Below are positions 53,062 through 62,170 of a DNA stretch of 64,000 nucleotides, piece by piece. The notes beneath the pieces were generated by a model, which saw only the letters and a program-made list of their open reading frames with translations, did no database searches and was not told where the DNA came from. The position numbers and the translations under genes are program-made. Numbering within the stretch: position 1 is the stretch's first letter; each line of letters starts with the position of its first letter. Origin of the DNA: Psychrobacillus sp. OK032 (GTDB taxonomy: Bacteria; Bacillota; Bacilli; Bacillales_A; Planococcaceae); NCBI RefSeq assembly GCF_900111345.1, contig NZ_FOGY01000009.1, forward strand, positions 178,753-242,752. The letters are read 5' to 3'.

Positions 53062-54543
53062 ATGAAAAAAAATTATCCAGACGACGGTTTAGCTTTACAT
53101 ACTGATTTATATCAAATTAATATGGCAGAATCTTATTGGGCTGATAATATGCATGAAAGAAAAGCAGTATTTGAATTGTTTTTCCGAAAGCTTCCTTTTG
53201 GAAATGGTTACGCAATTTTTGCGGGTCTTGAGAGATGCCTTAATTATTTACGAGATTTTCATTTTACAGAAACTGATTTAGAATATTTACAAAACGAAGT
53301 TGGCTACAAGGAAGATTTTATCGAATATTTGCGGACGGTTCGTTTTACGGGGGATGTCTACTCGATGTTGGAGGGAGAGCTTGTATTTCCGAATGAGCCG
53401 ATTATGCGTATTGAATCCACATTAGTGGAAGCACAGCTTGTGGAAACTGCTCTTTTAAATATTGTTAATTATCAAACGTTGATCGCTACAAAAGGGTCTC
53501 GTATTAAACAAGTAGTAAAAGATGAAGTTGCGATGGAGTTTGGGTCAAGACGTGCACAAGAAATGGATGCAGCTATATGGGGAACTCGCGCTGCGTATAT
53601 TGGTGGAATAGAATCTACAAGTAATGTGCGGGCCGGAAAAATGTTCGGTATTCCTGTTTCTGGAACACATGCCCATTCTTTAGTGCAAGCATATAAAAGC
53701 GAATATGAAGCCTTCCATTCGTATGCAAAACGTCATAAAGACTGCGTTTTTTTAGTAGATACGTATAACACTTTAAAAACGGGTGTCCCTACTGCGATCA
53801 AAGTAGCGAAAGAACTTGGCGACAAAATTAACTTTATCGGCATTCGCTTAGATTCTGGGGATATATCTTTTCTTTCGAAAGAAGCTAGAAAGATGCTAGA
53901 TGCAGCTGGATTTACGAATGCTAAAATTATTGTTTCGAATGATTTAGATGAATATACAATTTTAAACTTAAAAGCTCAAGGGGCAAAAGTGGATAGCTGG
54001 GGTATTGGTACAAAGCTTATAACGGGTTACGATCAGCCGGCACTTGGAGCGGTATATAAAATTGTCTCCATTGAGGATCAAGACGGTACGATGCAGGACA
54101 CGATTAAAATTTCGTCTACTACGGAAAAAGTAACAACACCTGGTCAGAAAAAGCTATTCCGGATTATTGATAAAGAAAACGGAAAAGCAGAAGGCGATTA
54201 TATTACGATGCATGACGAAGATCCAACACATGAAAAACGCTTAAAAATGTTCCATCCAGTGCACACATTTGTATCTAAATTTGTGACGAATTTCGAAGCG
54301 AAAGAATTACATGTAAAAGTAATTGATGAGGGGAAAGTTACGTACAAAGTGCCAAATTTGCAAGAAGTGCGCGATTATGCACGTTCTAATTTAGATTTAC
54401 TTTGGGACGAATATAAACGTTCGTTAAACCCAGAGGAATATCCAGTCGATTTAAGCCAAAAATGTTGGGACAATAAAATGCGTAATATTCAAGAAGTAAA
54501 AGAAATGGAACATAATCTTATTGAGCAAAATGGAGGTCTGTAA
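53062..54543 (+). CDS. pncB: Nicotinate phosphoribosyltransferase
   Basis: About 493 residues from ATG 53062, preceded by GAGAAGGGGATC; the upstream ATG 53044 overlaps that site. Typical start [26 protein letters not shown] stretch [27 protein letters not shown] with the phosphorylated His, and IRLDSGDI. It joins nicotinate and PRPP to nicotinate mononucleotide for NAD salvage. It ends three bases before nadE and so is cotranscribed. Confidence 0.95.
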   Translation: MKKNYPDDGLALHTDLYQINMAESYWADNMHERKAVFELFFRKLPFGNGYAIFAGLERCLNYLRDFHFTETDLEYLQNEVGYKEDFIEYLRTVRFTGDVYSMLEGELVFPNEPIMRIESTLVEAQLVETALLNIVNYQTLIATKGSRIKQVVKDEVAMEFGSRRAQEMDAAIWGTRAAYIGGIESTSNVRAGKMFGIPVSGTHAHSLVQAYKSEYEAFHSYAKRHKDCVFLVDTYNTLKTGVPTAIKVAKELGDKINFIGIRLDSGDISFLSKEARKMLDAAGFTNAKIIVSNDLDEYTILNLKAQGAKVDSWGIGTKLITGYDQPALGAVYKIVSIEDQDGTMQDTIKISSTTEKVTTPGQKKLFRIIDKENGKAEGDYITMHDEDPTHEKRLKMFHPVHTFVSKFVTNFEAKELHVKVIDEGKVTYKVPNLQEVRDYARSNLDLLWDEYKRSLNPEEYPVDLSQKCWDNKMRNIQEVKEMEHNLIEQNGGL

Positions 54544-54545
54544 TA

Positions 54546-55376
54546 ATGGCTACTATGCAACAAGAGATTATTAAAGCTTTGAGAGTAAAACCAGTTATTA
54601 ATGTCGAGGAAGAAATTCGTACTAGTATTGATTTCCTGAAGGCGTATTTAAAGAAGCATTCTTTTATGAAAAGTATGGTGCTAGGAATTTCAGGAGGACA
54701 AGACTCTACTTTAGTGGGAAAGCTTGCGCAGCTCGCGGTAGATGAGCTAAATACGGAAGCTGGCGAAGAAACTTATGCATTTATCGCAGTAAGTTTACCA
54801 TACGGAGTACAATTTGATGAGCATGAGCGGCAAGAAGCATTAGACTTTATCCAACCATCTAAATCTGTCACGATTAATATAAAAGAGGCAGTTGATGCAA
54901 GTGCACGAGCCCTAAGTGAAGCGGATATTACGTTATCGGATTTTGCAAAAGGAAATGAAAAAGCAAGAGAACGTATGAAAGCGCAATATTCAATTGCTGC
55001 AATGTATAATGGCGTTGTGCTTGGAACAGATCATGCGGCGGAGGCTGTCACAGGTTTTTATACAAAATACGGAGATGGCGGTGTCGATTTAACTCCAATT
55101 TTCCGTTTGAATAAAAGACAAGGAAAGCAACTCCTTAAACAATTAGGATGTCCGGAGCATTTATATTTAAAGGTTCCGACTGCAGATTTGGAAGAAAATC
55201 GTCCAGCAATTCCGGACGAAGTAGCGCTCGGTGTAACCTACGATGAAATTGATGATTATTTAGAAGGTAAAATGATTTCTAAAGAATCGCAAGAAAAAAT
55301 AGAAGGTTTTTATAATCGCTCTATGCATAAGCGACATATGCCGATTACGGTATTTGATGATTTCTGGAAAAAGTAA
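54546..55376 (+). CDS. nadE: NH3-dependent NAD synthetase
   Basis: 276 residues. ATP-pyrophosphatase motif [18 protein letters not shown] (about 44-61), [26 protein letters not shown] and [14 protein letters not shown] are diagnostic. It amidates nicotinate adenine dinucleotide to NAD, using ammonia as it has no glutaminase domain. Second gene of pncB-nadE. Confidence 0.96.
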   Translation: MATMQQEIIKALRVKPVINVEEEIRTSIDFLKAYLKKHSFMKSMVLGISGGQDSTLVGKLAQLAVDELNTEAGEETYAFIAVSLPYGVQFDEHERQEALDFIQPSKSVTINIKEAVDASARALSEADITLSDFAKGNEKARERMKAQYSIAAMYNGVVLGTDHAAEAVTGFYTKYGDGGVDLTPIFRLNKRQGKQLLKQLGCPEHLYLKVPTADLEENRPAIPDEVALGVTYDEIDDYLEGKMISKESQEKIEGFYNRSMHKRHMPITVFDDFWKK

Positions 55377-55380
55377 TCGT

Positions 55381-55417
55381 AAGCCAAACTTCTTATAAAA
55401 GATAGTTTGGCTTTTTC
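55381..55417 (+). terminator. Terminator after nadE
   Basis: AAGCCAAACT / AGTTTGGCTT hairpin and T-run. Confidence 0.85.
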
Positions 55418-55489
55418 CTATTTGTATTATATTGTAACTTTCGGTATGCTAATTATACATAATATTAATTTTCAAACTAATCTTTTAAC

Positions 55490-55718
55490 TTGAATCAGCA
55501 GAAGTCTAAACTTCCTACTATTCAAGTTAAGCCTCCGGCGGATGTCACAAATTTTGAAAGACTCGAGGAAGGCAGTCTAAGTTCGCGACGTCCTGCTCCT
55601 GCGCAAAGCTCGTCGCAAAAGATCTTTTGTCGCAACAACTGCATGACTTACATCCTGTAGGGCTCAAGCGCAATTCGAAATTTGGACGCAATTACGCCGA
55701 GGCGTTATTGATTAGTAG
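55490..55718. repeat. Dispersed repeat family C, copy 4, interrupted by module D
   Basis: CCTCCGGCGGATGTCACAAA, AGGAAGGCAGTCTAAGTTCG, a GCGACGTCCTG arm split from GTCGCAACAACT by module D (55595-55620) and a short AAAGATCTTTT hairpin, then CTTACATCCTGTAGG (55647-55661), CAAGCGCAATTCGAAATTTG and ACGCCGAGGCG. It fills the 55377-55735 gap. Confidence 0.8.
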
Positions 55719-55735
55719 ATACCGGGGGAGAAAAA

Positions 55736-56686
55736 ATGATGGAACAATTGCAAATTCAATCTATTATTACAAATATAGGAAAAGTGATGATTGGTAAGAA
55801 AAATATTGCAGAGCTTGCAGTAATAGCACTCCTTGCTGAAGGGCACGTGCTTCTAGAAGATGTACCGGGTGTTGGAAAAACAATGATGGTTCGTGCACTT
55901 GCCAAATCTATCGGTGCTGATTTTAAGCGGATCCAATTTACGCCTGATTTGTTGCCATCAGATGTACTGGGAGTTTCCATTTACAATCCAAAAGAAATGG
56001 AATTTGAATTTAGGGCAGGACCAATTATGGGGAATATCGTACTAGCAGATGAAATAAATCGTACTTCACCTAAGACACAATCCGCACTCTTAGAAGGAAT
56101 GGAAGAAGCATCCGTCACAATTGATGGGATTACAATGCCAATACCTAAGCCGTTTTTCGTCATGGCTACACAAAATCCAATTGAGCATGAAGGAACATAC
56201 CCATTGCCAGAGGCGCAGCTAGACCGATTTTTAATGAAACTAAAAATGGGGTATCCGCATCCGAGTGAAGAATTGGAAATCCTTGATCGGGTAGAAAAAT
56301 TATCGCCGATTGAGCATATAGATTCTGTTATTACTTTGGAACAATTAATAAATTTACAAAAACAAGTGAAAATGGTGAAAGTTGATCAGACGATGAAAGG
56401 GTATATTGTCGATCTTGCCAATCGAACAAGACTAGATACGTATATTTACCTAGGAGTTAGTCCGAGAGCTTCTATAGCGTTGATGAGAGCCGCTCAAAGT
56501 TATGCGATGCTTCAAGGAAGGGATTTCGTTATACCAGATGATATTCAATATTTAACTCCCTTTGTTTTCGGGCATCGTGTCATCCTCAGACCAGAAGCTA
56601 GATATGACGGGATTTCCACAGAGGAAGTATTGACTCGAATTATTAAGCGAACACCGGTCCCATATAAGAGGAAAGTAAGTCAATGA
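55736..56686 (+). CDS. yeaC: MoxR-family AAA+ ATPase
   Basis: 316 residues. Walker A EDVPGVGKTMMVRALAKSIG, Walker B VLADEINRTSPKTQSALLEGMEE, sensor region ATQNPIEHEGTYPLPEAQLDRF, and SPRASIALMRAAQSYA. It works as a chaperone-like ATPase, typically with DUF58 proteins. It matches B. subtilis YeaC in place and type. It overlaps the next gene by four bases, so the three genes form an operon. GGGGGAG precedes the ATG at 55736 (55739 also possible). Confidence 0.93.
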   Translation: MMEQLQIQSIITNIGKVMIGKKNIAELAVIALLAEGHVLLEDVPGVGKTMMVRALAKSIGADFKRIQFTPDLLPSDVLGVSIYNPKEMEFEFRAGPIMGNIVLADEINRTSPKTQSALLEGMEEASVTIDGITMPIPKPFFVMATQNPIEHEGTYPLPEAQLDRFLMKLKMGYPHPSEELEILDRVEKLSPIEHIDSVITLEQLINLQKQVKMVKVDQTMKGYIVDLANRTRLDTYIYLGVSPRASIALMRAAQSYAMLQGRDFVIPDDIQYLTPFVFGHRVILRPEARYDGISTEEVLTRIIKRTPVPYKRKVSQ

Positions 56687-57888
56687 AACAGCGATTTAAT
56701 CGATTAAGACCGTTAAAGGGTTTGGTTGGTATTACGTTTCTTCTAATCGTAACGTTTGTTTATTCAATGTTTCAAGGGGGATTTGTTAGTTGGTTTTTAT
56801 TTTACTTATTAATCCCTCTGTCCATTTATTCTATACTTCTATTTTTTTATCCACTTTCAAAGTTGGAGGTTAATAGAACAATCGGTACTCGAAATGTTTA
56901 TAGTGGTGGGAAATTTTCGGCAACCGTTTATGTCAAACGAAATAATCATTTTCCGCTTATGTATGTAAAGTTTGAAGAAAAAGTTAGTCCCACTTTGACG
57001 AGCATCACTTCATGGAAACGAATGATTTTTTGGGGTATGAAAAAGGAATTTACTTGGACTTATGAAATAGATCATATTCCTCGGGGTGAGCATGTACTAG
57101 AGGGGCTTACAGTTCAAGTGAGCGATTTATTTGGGTGGGTAAAGAAAGAGGCATTTATTCCAAACCCCAAAACTATACTTGTCTTTCCGAACGTAACGGA
57201 AATGGTATATGTACCAATCGAAACGCGATACGACCAAGGTGCAGCCGCATCTAGAATTCAAACGATGAAAGACACTTCCATGGCAACAGGCGTAAGATCT
57301 TATCAACCTGGTGACCGGGTTTCTTGGATTCACTGGAAGTCCTTCGCCAGAACGCAAACGCTCAAAACGAAAGAGTTTGAAGATCGTCAATCCCAAGATT
57401 TATTCGTATTAATAGACCGTACACCTACTGCCTTTTTTGAAGAAATAGTCGATCTAACCGCTTCTATTTTACAATCAATCGTGCGTCATCAGGCATCCAG
57501 TGCATTTTTGTCTTTAGGGGAAAATCGTTTTTTTATCCCAACAGTTCAAAATGAAACACATTTGCAGCGAGCAATGTATCATTTAACGAAAGTTCAACCG
57601 GATTTAACAAAGCCAATCGAACAAGTAATTCTACATGACGGGGCATTAGTACAAGCAACATCTCTTTTATATGTTACAAGTAATCTTACATATGAATGGA
57701 TAGATAGTGTTCAAAAAACGGCAAGTAACTTACGTGTTTGTACATGCTTTGTAGTCAAACAAAAAGATGGAAAGTTACTGAAAGAGGAACAAGTCATGCA
57801 TCAGTTTGCATCAAGTAGGGGAATTCGGGTCCATACTATTACGAAAGATCGTTTTGCCCAAGCGTTTATGGAGGTGACTCGTTCATGA
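56683..57888 (+). CDS. yeaD: DUF58 membrane protein
   Basis: 401 residues. Two membrane helices near the N terminus (about 14-60), then a beta-rich part and the DUF58 core SYQPGDRVSWIHWKSFARTQTLKTKEFEDRQSQDLFVLID (about 205-245), which resembles a von Willebrand-type fold. Paired with MoxR and a transglutaminase-like protein, as in B. subtilis yeaC-yeaD-yebA. Function of the set is unknown; a cell-envelope role is inferred. ATGA-type overlap with both neighbours. Confidence 0.9.
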   Translation: MKQRFNRLRPLKGLVGITFLLIVTFVYSMFQGGFVSWFLFYLLIPLSIYSILLFFYPLSKLEVNRTIGTRNVYSGGKFSATVYVKRNNHFPLMYVKFEEKVSPTLTSITSWKRMIFWGMKKEFTWTYEIDHIPRGEHVLEGLTVQVSDLFGWVKKEAFIPNPKTILVFPNVTEMVYVPIETRYDQGAAASRIQTMKDTSMATGVRSYQPGDRVSWIHWKSFARTQTLKTKEFEDRQSQDLFVLIDRTPTAFFEEIVDLTASILQSIVRHQASSAFLSLGENRFFIPTVQNETHLQRAMYHLTKVQPDLTKPIEQVILHDGALVQATSLLYVTSNLTYEWIDSVQKTASNLRVCTCFVVKQKDGKLLKEEQVMHQFASSRGIRVHTITKDRFAQAFMEVTRS

Positions 57889-60068
57889 GTAAAAAAGCAG
57901 TGTTATCTTTTTCCATTTATTTTTTTGTGTTTATTTTAATGGTTGAATGGTTAAAACCGGTTATTGAGCTAACTGATACAGATCATTTATATTTATTTAG
58001 TTCATACTTATTGCTCTCATTTTTATTTTACTTTGTGAGATTGAGATGGTATTATGCGGCCCCGTTAAAACTACTTTTTATTGGTTGGGTTATCATTTCG
58101 ATCTACACTGATTTGTCGTTTTTCTCTTTGGATGCATTTTCATATTTGATAGAAGCCCTTCGCGTGAATTTAGCCGCATTAATTACACGTGAATGGTTAG
58201 AAGTAACGAATCCTTTCCGGACGTTTTTGTTTTTTTTACTGCTATGGATGACTACGTATTTATTAAATTATTGGATTCGTGTTAGAAAAAATATACTATT
58301 ATTTTTTATTCTTACGATTTTATTTATAACTATCTTAGATACTTTTAGTCCGTATAATGGGGAAAAAAGTATTGTGATTGCATTAGTATCCGGGTTTATC
58401 GGGATGGGATTGTTATATGTTCAGAAAATTGGAATTGAAAATAAAGAACAAGTAAAAGCACCTCTTTTGCTTGGCGGTGTAGGAAGTTTAGTTGGAATAC
58501 TTGTCATTAGTGGAACATTGGCATTTATTTTACCGAAAGCTGGACCGAGTTGGCCAGATCCAGTACCGTTTTTCACTTCTGCAAAATCATCTACTTCTAG
58601 TGGAGAAGGCGGGAGCGGGGTACATCGTAAAGTAGGGTATGGTGAGAATGATGAAAATTTAGGCGGAGCATTTGTCCAAGATGACACACCTGTATTTACA
58701 GCAGCTGTACCGACCAAACAATATTGGAAGATTGAAACAAAAGACACGTATACATCTAAAGGATGGATTCAATCTAATACAGAATCACAAGTTAGTAGCT
58801 ATAATGTAGGGGAACTAATTCAATCAGACATTACACCCGGTGAGGAAGAAAGAACGGCGATTGCAAGTATTTCCATGCTACAGGAATATCCTTTTGTTAT
58901 GCAGCCTTATGGTATTAAGCGGGTGGATGCGTTAGAACCATTCACTCTTTCGTGGAGTGAATCCAATCAAAAGCTCACTACGTTCAATGGTGGTAGCACC
59001 GTGCCCATTACAAACTATGATGTTGCCTATAGTGAGCCTGTATATAGTTTAAAGGCGCTTCGAAATACCAAAATAGAAAGTTTAGATAGTCTAACAAGTG
59101 AGTTTGATCGATATTTACAACTACCAGAAACTCTGCCTACGAGAGTGAGAGAGTTAGCTACCTCTATTACGGATGGGGACGAAAGCTTATATGAGAAAGC
59201 GAAATCCATTGAACGATACTTCAGACAAAATGGTTTTCGCTATGATCAACAATTAGCCGCGATTCCGGAAGGGGATATGGATTACGTCGATCAGTTTTTA
59301 TTTGACACGAAGGTAGGGTATTGTGATAACTTTTCAACTTCAATGGTTGTTTTGCTTCGTTCAGAAGGAATCCCAGCGCGTTGGGTAAAAGGATTTGCAC
59401 CAGGGGAGATTGTACAAAGAGAAGACAGTGTTCCTGTTTATGAAATAACGAATAATAATGCCCATTCATGGGTTGAGGCATATTTTCCGAATATAGGCTG
59501 GATGACTTTCGAACCTACAATCGGATTTTCCAATAGTGCAAACTTAAACTATGATTTAGACATTCAAACGGATGAGTTGGAAGCTCCAGAGCAGACACCA
59601 ACACCAACTCCTAAAAAACCAAAGCCGGAGACAGAAAGTGCAGAAGTTTCCGAAAGGCTAACGGAAGTGATGACTAGAAGTGTAAAGTGGGTGTTGGACC
59701 GAAAAGCTGCTTTTATATGGTCAATTATCGGACTAGCATTTATCGGCTTGCTTGCTTATCGCTTTAGACGAAAATGGTTGTCGAAAATGCTAATCCCTGT
59801 ATATCGCGCAAGAAAAAATGATTGGGATACGTTTGAAAAAATGTATCATCAGTTACTTAAACAGCTTCATTCTTACGGGTATGTGAAAGAACAAGGGCAA
59901 ACGTTAACAGATTACGCCACACAGATTGATGGATATTTTAATGGCAACCATATGAAAAAACTTACAAGTGTATACGAAAAAGGATTTTACGGTGGCAACA
60001 AAATAGAGGTTGACTATGTATTGATGCGAGAAAGTTGGGAAAATTTAATCAATCAGCTAAGCGGTTGA
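57885..60068 (+). CDS. yebA: Membrane transglutaminase-like protein, TgpA/YebA type
   Basis: 727 residues. About six N-terminal membrane helices (residues 5-225), an extracellular transglutaminase-core domain with Cys480 (VGYCDNF) and His527 (NAHSWVEAY), and one more helix near residue 610-630 followed by a cytosolic DUF4129-like tail. The third catalytic position, usually Asp in a DPT motif, is Glu543 (GWMTFEPT). Whether it cross-links or cleaves envelope peptides is not known. A spacer rich in PTPTPKKPKPE precedes the last helix. Last gene of the MoxR/DUF58 operon. Confidence 0.9.
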   Translation: MSKKAVLSFSIYFFVFILMVEWLKPVIELTDTDHLYLFSSYLLLSFLFYFVRLRWYYAAPLKLLFIGWVIISIYTDLSFFSLDAFSYLIEALRVNLAALITREWLEVTNPFRTFLFFLLLWMTTYLLNYWIRVRKNILLFFILTILFITILDTFSPYNGEKSIVIALVSGFIGMGLLYVQKIGIENKEQVKAPLLLGGVGSLVGILVISGTLAFILPKAGPSWPDPVPFFTSAKSSTSSGEGGSGVHRKVGYGENDENLGGAFVQDDTPVFTAAVPTKQYWKIETKDTYTSKGWIQSNTESQVSSYNVGELIQSDITPGEEERTAIASISMLQEYPFVMQPYGIKRVDALEPFTLSWSESNQKLTTFNGGSTVPITNYDVAYSEPVYSLKALRNTKIESLDSLTSEFDRYLQLPETLPTRVRELATSITDGDESLYEKAKSIERYFRQNGFRYDQQLAAIPEGDMDYVDQFLFDTKVGYCDNFSTSMVVLLRSEGIPARWVKGFAPGEIVQREDSVPVYEITNNNAHSWVEAYFPNIGWMTFEPTIGFSNSANLNYDLDIQTDELEAPEQTPTPTPKKPKPETESAEVSERLTEVMTRSVKWVLDRKAAFIWSIIGLAFIGLLAYRFRRKWLSKMLIPVYRARKNDWDTFEKMYHQLLKQLHSYGYVKEQGQTLTDYATQIDGYFNGNHMKKLTSVYEKGFYGGNKIEVDYVLMRESWENLINQLSG

Positions 60069-60093
60069 TTTTACACGCCACAAGCTGTAAACT
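60065..60093 (+). promoter_or_regulatory. Possible promoter of guaA
   Basis: TTGATT (60065-60070), 17 bases, TAAACT (60088-60093), overlapping the stop codon of the preceding gene. Confidence 0.5.
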
Positions 60094-60119
60094 AAAGTCA
60101 AATTAAATTGACCAAGTTG

Positions 60120-60190
60120 CCCTCGTATATGTCCGATAATATGGTTCGGATGTCTCTACCAAGTTACCGTTAATAACTTGACTATGAAGG
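60120..60190 (+). ncRNA. Guanine riboswitch upstream of guaA
   Basis: Purine aptamer: P1 CCCTCGTA/TATGAAGG with one mismatch, ATAATATGG, GTCTCTACC, and TTGACTATG. The discriminating base is C in GACTA, which specifies guanine over adenine. The 3' strand of P1 shares GAAGG with the terminator that follows. Confidence 0.93.
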
Positions 60191-60233
60191 TGAATGCAAC
60201 CATGTCTTTTTTGACATTTGCATTCACCTTTTT
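60187..60233 (+). terminator. Terminator of the guaA riboswitch
   Basis: AAGGTGAATGCAA / TTGCATTCACCTT with inner ATGTC/GACAT and a T-run. Confidence 0.88.
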
Positions 60234-60247
60234 GAAATAGAGAACAT

Positions 60248-60287
60248 AAACGCGTAGGAAGAGGTTTGCTTTCTTACGCGTTTTTTT
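60248..60287 (+). terminator. Second terminator before guaA
   Basis: AAACGCGTAGGAAG / CTTTCTTACGCGTTT hairpin with seven T. It lies between the riboswitch terminator and the guaA start. Confidence 0.75.
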
Positions 60288-60335
60288 ATTCTAGATAGCG
60301 CACTTGGATCACTAATATAGAAAAGGTGGATGCTA

Positions 60336-61889
60336 ATGTCTTCAACTCCATTGCTGAAAGAACAAGAAAAAATTGTCGTATTAGATTTTGGTAGTCAATA
60401 TAACCAACTAATTACGCGTCGTATTCGTGAGTTTGGAGTGTACAGTGAGTTGCACCCACATACAGTAACAGCGGAAGATTTAAAGAAGATGAATGCTACG
60501 GGAATTATTTTCTCTGGTGGTCCGAACTCTGTATATGATGAAAATGCATTTCATATTGACCCAAGCATCTATGAAATTGGTGTTCCTATCTTAGGTATTT
60601 GTTACGGGATGCAATTGATGTCGCAACATTTCGGTGGGAAAGTGGAAAAAGCTTCTCATAGAGAATATGGTAAAGCGGAAATTGACGTAAAAAATGCAAC
60701 GGCTTTATTTGGACAACTTCCTGCAAAACAAGTTGTTTGGATGAGTCATGGTGATCATGTAACATTAGCTCCAGAAGGATTTGAAGTGATTGCAACGAGC
60801 CCTTCTTGTGAAGTTGCTGCAATGGCAAATGAATCGAAGAATTTTTATGCAGTTCAATTCCACCCAGAAGTAAGACATTCTATTTACGGAATTGATTTAC
60901 TCCGTCAATTCGTATTCGATATTTGTCATGCTAAAGGCGACTGGACAATGGAAAGCTTTGTTGAAATGGAAATAGAAAAAATTCGTGCTGAAGTTGGCGA
61001 CAAAAAGGTCCTATGTGCACTTAGTGGTGGAGTAGATTCCTCAGTTGTTGCTGTTCTAATCCATAAAGCAATTGGAGATCAATTAACTTGTATGTTCGTT
61101 GATCACAACCTAAACCGAAAAGGTGAGGTTGAACAAGTTATGAAGACTTTTACTGAAGGTTTTAATATGAAAGTGATCAAAATTGATGCTCGTGAGCGTT
61201 TTATGAATAAACTTGCAGGAGTTTCTGATCCTGAAAAGAAACGTAAAATTATCGGTAATGAATTCATCTACGTATTTGATGAAGAAGCTTCTAAGTTAGA
61301 CGGTATGGATTTCTTAGCTCAAGGTACGCTTTACACGGATATTATTGAATCAGGTACTGCAACAGCTCAAACAATTAAATCTCACCATAATGTAGGTGGA
61401 CTGCCTGAAGATATGCAGTTCAAGTTAATCGAACCATTAAAAACATTGTTTAAAGACGAAGTGCGTGCACTTGGTTTAGAGCTTGGTCTTGATGAAGCAA
61501 TCGTTTGGCGTCAACCTTTCCCAGGTCCGGGATTAGGTATTCGCGTTCTTGGTGAAATAACAGAAGAAAAGTTAGAAATCGTTCGTGAATCAGATGCAAT
61601 TCTTCGTGAGGAAATTGCAAAAGCTGGACTTGATCGCGATATTTGGCAGTACTTCACTGTACTTCCAGACATCCGTAGCGTTGGAGTAATGGGTGACGCT
61701 CGTACGTATGACTACGCAATCGGTATCCGCGCAGTTACTTCTATTGACGGAATGACTTCTGACTGGGCACGTATCCCTTGGGATGTTCTAGAAAGAGTAA
61801 GCGTACGTCTGGTAAATGAAGTGCCTCATATTAACCGCGTAGTGTATGATGTAACGAGTAAACCACCAGCTACTATTGAGTGGGAATAA
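60336..61889 (+). CDS. guaA: GMP synthase (glutamine-hydrolysing)
   Basis: 517 residues from ATG 60336 (ATG 60330 overlaps the AAGGTGG site). Glutaminase domain first, with [11 protein letters not shown] (catalytic Cys) and [10 protein letters not shown]; then the ATP-pyrophosphatase domain with [13 protein letters not shown]; then the dimerisation domain ending in KPPATIEWE. It converts XMP to GMP. Control by a guanine riboswitch is as expected for Bacillus. Confidence 0.97.
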   Translation: MSSTPLLKEQEKIVVLDFGSQYNQLITRRIREFGVYSELHPHTVTAEDLKKMNATGIIFSGGPNSVYDENAFHIDPSIYEIGVPILGICYGMQLMSQHFGGKVEKASHREYGKAEIDVKNATALFGQLPAKQVVWMSHGDHVTLAPEGFEVIATSPSCEVAAMANESKNFYAVQFHPEVRHSIYGIDLLRQFVFDICHAKGDWTMESFVEMEIEKIRAEVGDKKVLCALSGGVDSSVVAVLIHKAIGDQLTCMFVDHNLNRKGEVEQVMKTFTEGFNMKVIKIDARERFMNKLAGVSDPEKKRKIIGNEFIYVFDEEASKLDGMDFLAQGTLYTDIIESGTATAQTIKSHHNVGGLPEDMQFKLIEPLKTLFKDEVRALGLELGLDEAIVWRQPFPGPGLGIRVLGEITEEKLEIVRESDAILREEIAKAGLDRDIWQYFTVLPDIRSVGVMGDARTYDYAIGIRAVTSIDGMTSDWARIPWDVLERVSVRLVNEVPHINRVVYDVTSKPPATIEWE

Positions 61890-61942
61890 GTATAAAAAGC
61901 GAACTATTTTATGGTAAACACGAAAAACGTTCGGATTTATTA

Positions 61943-61971
61943 TTGATTTTCAAAAAATACAATGTTATATT
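61943..61971 (+). promoter_or_regulatory. Promoter of pbuG
   Basis: TTGATT (61943-61948), 17 bases, TATATT (61966-61971), ahead of the second guanine aptamer. Confidence 0.65.
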
Positions 61972-61992
61972 ACTAATGTAATTTAATTATGT

Positions 61993-62061
61993 TGTCGTAT
62001 AACGTTGGGAATAAGGCCCAAAAGTCTCTACCGAATCACCGTAAATGATTCGACTACGATG
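61993..62061 (+). ncRNA. Guanine riboswitch upstream of pbuG
   Basis: Aptamer with TGTCGTATAACGTTGGGAAT, AAGGCCC, GTCTCTACCG, ACCGTAAATGATTCGACTAC. P1 is TCGTA/TACGA. C in GACTA marks guanine specificity. Confidence 0.95.
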
Positions 62062-62097
62062 AGTGGAACTATTTTTCTTTCGCTTATTAGAGATATT

Positions 62098-62141
62098 AAA
62101 GCATACGACCGTGTCAATACTGGTCGTATGCTTTTCTTTTT
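62098..62141 (+). terminator. Terminator of the pbuG riboswitch
   Basis: AAAGCATACGACC / GGTCGTATGCTTT hairpin followed by a T-rich run. Confidence 0.88.
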
Positions 62142-62170
62142 GTTTATACGGACAAAAAATGGAGGATCAC

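Noticed and set aside
60120..60190. Adenine riboswitch
   Set aside because: The specificity base in GACTA is C, which pairs with guanine; an adenine switch would read GATTA.
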